The position numbers and the translations under genes are program-made. DNA of 7,131 nt from Methanosarcinales archaeon (lineage in GTDB: Archaea > Halobacteriota > Methanosarcinia > Methanosarcinales > Methanocomedenaceae): positions 1-7,131 of the forward strand of contig JAUWTY010000056.1 in the NCBI GenBank assembly GCA_030614485.1, read 5' to 3'. Positions within the stretch are counted from its first letter, which is position 1. Each line of letters opens with the position of its first letter. The notes beneath the pieces were generated by a model, which was not told the DNA's origin, made no database searches, and saw nothing but the letters and a program-made list of their open reading frames with translations. Of this stretch, positions 6,061-7,131 are shown one piece after another.

Positions 6061-6888
6061 ACCAATCCCCAAAAAGCGACCCAACTCTTCGAATGGGCGG
6101 CTGAGAACTGCCACCTGCCAGATGAATTCATTGCAGCTGCAATTAAATTTAAGAATTATGATAATATCGCTGCAGGCCACCTTTGGCGAGGTTATGCCCT
6201 GTTGAACCTGGGGAAATATGAAGAAGCTTATGAACTTCTTATCCAGGTAATTCCTTACCTGAACAAATACAAGAAACAGGGCATCGAAATGTGGAGAATA
6301 TTTGAATATGCCCTAGCCATTGCCTTGGTTCCCTTATGCGAATACAAATTAAACCCCACACAAGAGAACTTGCAAGAGGCTCAAAAAGGCATTGAAGACA
6401 GTATTAAGAGCCTGAGAGAATACAAATTTAAGCTGGAAGGATACCTCTACTATTTCCATTTGAAAGAAACATTTCCCGAAGTCTACAACACTGAAATAGC
6501 AGAAGCTCCTGCTAAGAAATCACCAAAGAAAAAAACCATCAAGAAGCTGGACCTGCCGCCCGGTGAAAGTGATACCGAAGGATCAGTTATTGTTTTTGAC
6601 ATTAAGGGCGGCTACCTTGATATCTTCGGGACCAACAACGAGCTTGAAGAGTATGTGGAAAGGGTGGAAGAGATGGGCGAATATCCTGTTTTGGCAAGTC
6701 TCATGGAAATATATGCTATGGAAGGGCAGGAAGAGCCGGAGCCTATAATCGAGGAGTGCGAAAGGCTGCTTGCAAGTCCTGATGCTGATAAATTTGTGAA
6801 GCAGAAGACGAAAATTCTGCTTGACGCTGCACTGGATGCAAAGAGTGAGGGTGGCACGATTATGCTCTATTTTGATGATGAAGTTTGA
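5800..6888 (+). CDS. TPR-like acidic protein, candidate immunity protein for the upstream toxin
   Basis: The product has 362 residues and no signal peptide or membrane helix, so it is cytoplasmic. It is mainly helical. Residues about 126-150 (GHLWRGYALLNLGKYEEAYE) match the tetratricopeptide pattern W-x2-G-x-A-x2-N-L-G-x-Y-x-E-A. Paired helices occur on both sides (residues 20-48, 91-119, 166-220). A lysine-rich hinge at 238-250 (AKKSPKKKTIKK) separates a second acidic domain (262-362) that begins SVIVFDIKGGYLDIFG and ends in TIMLYFDDEV. The gene starts eight bases after the toxin stop with GGTGAT, in the usual toxin-then-immunity order. Acidic, helical-repeat proteins are a common form of immunity protein, but this family is not recognised by name. 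The first 87 codons are much more AT-rich than the rest, suggesting a specificity part joined to a more conserved body. An alternative is a chaperone or adaptor for the toxin. Confidence 0.65.
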   Translation: MPIDNKFIQYIKKEMDSKDIREDRLAIMYKCLGEETKAKELFYYLAGINFPESRFWGLSEENKDDIDLLIQTGELLTINGIRFNLAQTNPQKATQLFEWAAENCHLPDEFIAAAIKFKNYDNIAAGHLWRGYALLNLGKYEEAYELLIQVIPYLNKYKKQGIEMWRIFEYALAIALVPLCEYKLNPTQENLQEAQKGIEDSIKSLREYKFKLEGYLYYFHLKETFPEVYNTEIAEAPAKKSPKKKTIKKLDLPPGESDTEGSVIVFDIKGGYLDIFGTNNELEEYVERVEEMGEYPVLASLMEIYAMEGQEEPEPIIEECERLLASPDADKFVKQKTKILLDAALDAKSEGGTIMLYFDDEV

Positions 6889-6964
6889 TCTGTAATAGCT
6901 ATATGAATGCAATCGACGGCGGCGAGTCCACTATATACCCGCCCATCGATATTGATAATGAAGG

Positions 6965-6996
6965 CGAGGTCGGGTCAGGGAAGCAGACCGACCTCG
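6965..6996 (+). other. Strong imperfect hairpin downstream of the toxin operon
   Basis: CGAGGTCGGGTC pairs with GACCGACCTCG around the nine-base loop AGGGAAGCA. This gives eleven base pairs with a single bulged G. Such stability is unlikely by chance in a plain spacer. It could stabilise the 3' end of the operon mRNA, belong to a structured RNA, or mark the end of an old mobile element. Confidence 0.6.
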
Positions 6997-7004
6997 ATGG
7001 CGGT

Positions 7005-7041
7005 GGGGAGAGGGGGAATGGGCGAGGGGAGCTATTGGGGG
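7005..7041 (+). other. G-quadruplex-capable run of five G-tracts
   Basis: GGGG, GGGGG, GGG, GGGG and GGGGG follow one another with spacers AGA, AAT, CGA and AGCTATT. The first four tracts alone meet the usual G-quadruplex rule (tracts of three or more with spacers of at most seven). It lies on the strand of the toxin operon, so any readthrough RNA would carry it. Confidence 0.6.
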
Positions 7042-7131
7042 ACGCCGCCGGGTTGTTAATAGTACTCACTTTCCGCAGGTATCTGCAAATTTCAAATAAT
7101 TTTTCCTGATAGTGGTTTTACATATTTCTAA

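Larger units (their letters stand above)
6889..7131. other. Non-coding or decayed GC-rich tail with hairpin and G-tracts
   Basis: No convincing gene is seen. A 68-codon frame from ATG 6903 to 7109 is open, but its product (MNAIDGGESTIYPPIDIDNE, then a Gly/Arg/Glu-rich part) is low in complexity and matches nothing recognised. It has no ribosome binding site. The GC content jumps to 67 per cent at 6961-7020 by hand count. GGCGGCG at 6918-6924 could also pair with CGCCGCC at 7043-7049, enclosing the hairpin and G-tracts. The last 60 bases are AT-rich again and contain only a small GCAG-GTAT-CTGC hairpin (7075-7086) before a short T-run. Confidence 0.4.

Noticed and set aside
6885..7109. A 74-codon frame beginning at TTG in the stop region of the partner gene.
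   Set aside because: The product is low in complexity and Gly-rich, with no ribosome binding site and no family match; the G-tracts and hairpin explain its composition. Kept only as a note in the tail entry.
1..7131. CRISPR arrays, tRNA or rRNA genes.
   Set aside because: No regularly spaced repeats, cloverleaf-like sequence or rRNA core was seen on either strand.

Overview
The window looks like chromosomal DNA of a euryarchaeon, most likely a relative of the Methanosarcinales (methanogens and anaerobic methane oxidisers). The signs are a methanogen-type short thymidylate synthase, a small polymer-forming bactofilin-like protein, a RadC protein, GGTGAT/GGAG ribosome binding sites, and archaeal TATA boxes placed for leaderless transcripts. 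The lineage is inferred from gene content and style only.

The left part (1-3707) is mostly housekeeping or conserved hypothetical. It starts with the C-terminal part of an MrpD/NuoL-M-like cation/proton antiporter subunit, cut off by the window edge. A possible 44-residue single-pass membrane mini-protein overlaps its stop codon. Next come an unrecognised 200-residue protein with a strong ribosome binding site, a convergent bactofilin-like gene, a divergent thymidylate synthase gene, a small unrecognised protein preceded by a conspicuous hairpin, and a convergent GC-rich radC gene.

The right part (about 3900-6888) is the notable one. A TATA-driven, probably leaderless gene for a two-domain winged-helix regulator runs directly into a long reading frame with polymorphic-toxin layout: thrombospondin type 3-like calcium-binding repeats, then a hydrophobic pre-toxin-like segment, then a C-terminal PD-(D/E)xK-type nuclease domain. 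Eight bases after it, with a strong GGTGAT site, follows a TPR-like acidic protein in the position of an immunity gene. The toxin frame has no secretion region and no ATG. Its repeat array continues in frame upstream of the nominal TTG start, back to a stop codon lying inside the regulator gene. This suggests an orphan toxin tip, a 5'-truncated gene or a frameshifted fusion. A low-GC block covers just the end of the nuclease and the start of the putative immunity gene, as expected for an exchanged toxin/immunity cassette.

The last 240 bases (6889-7131) hold no convincing gene. They contain a GC-rich stretch with a strong imperfect hairpin and a run of five G-tracts able to form a G-quadruplex.
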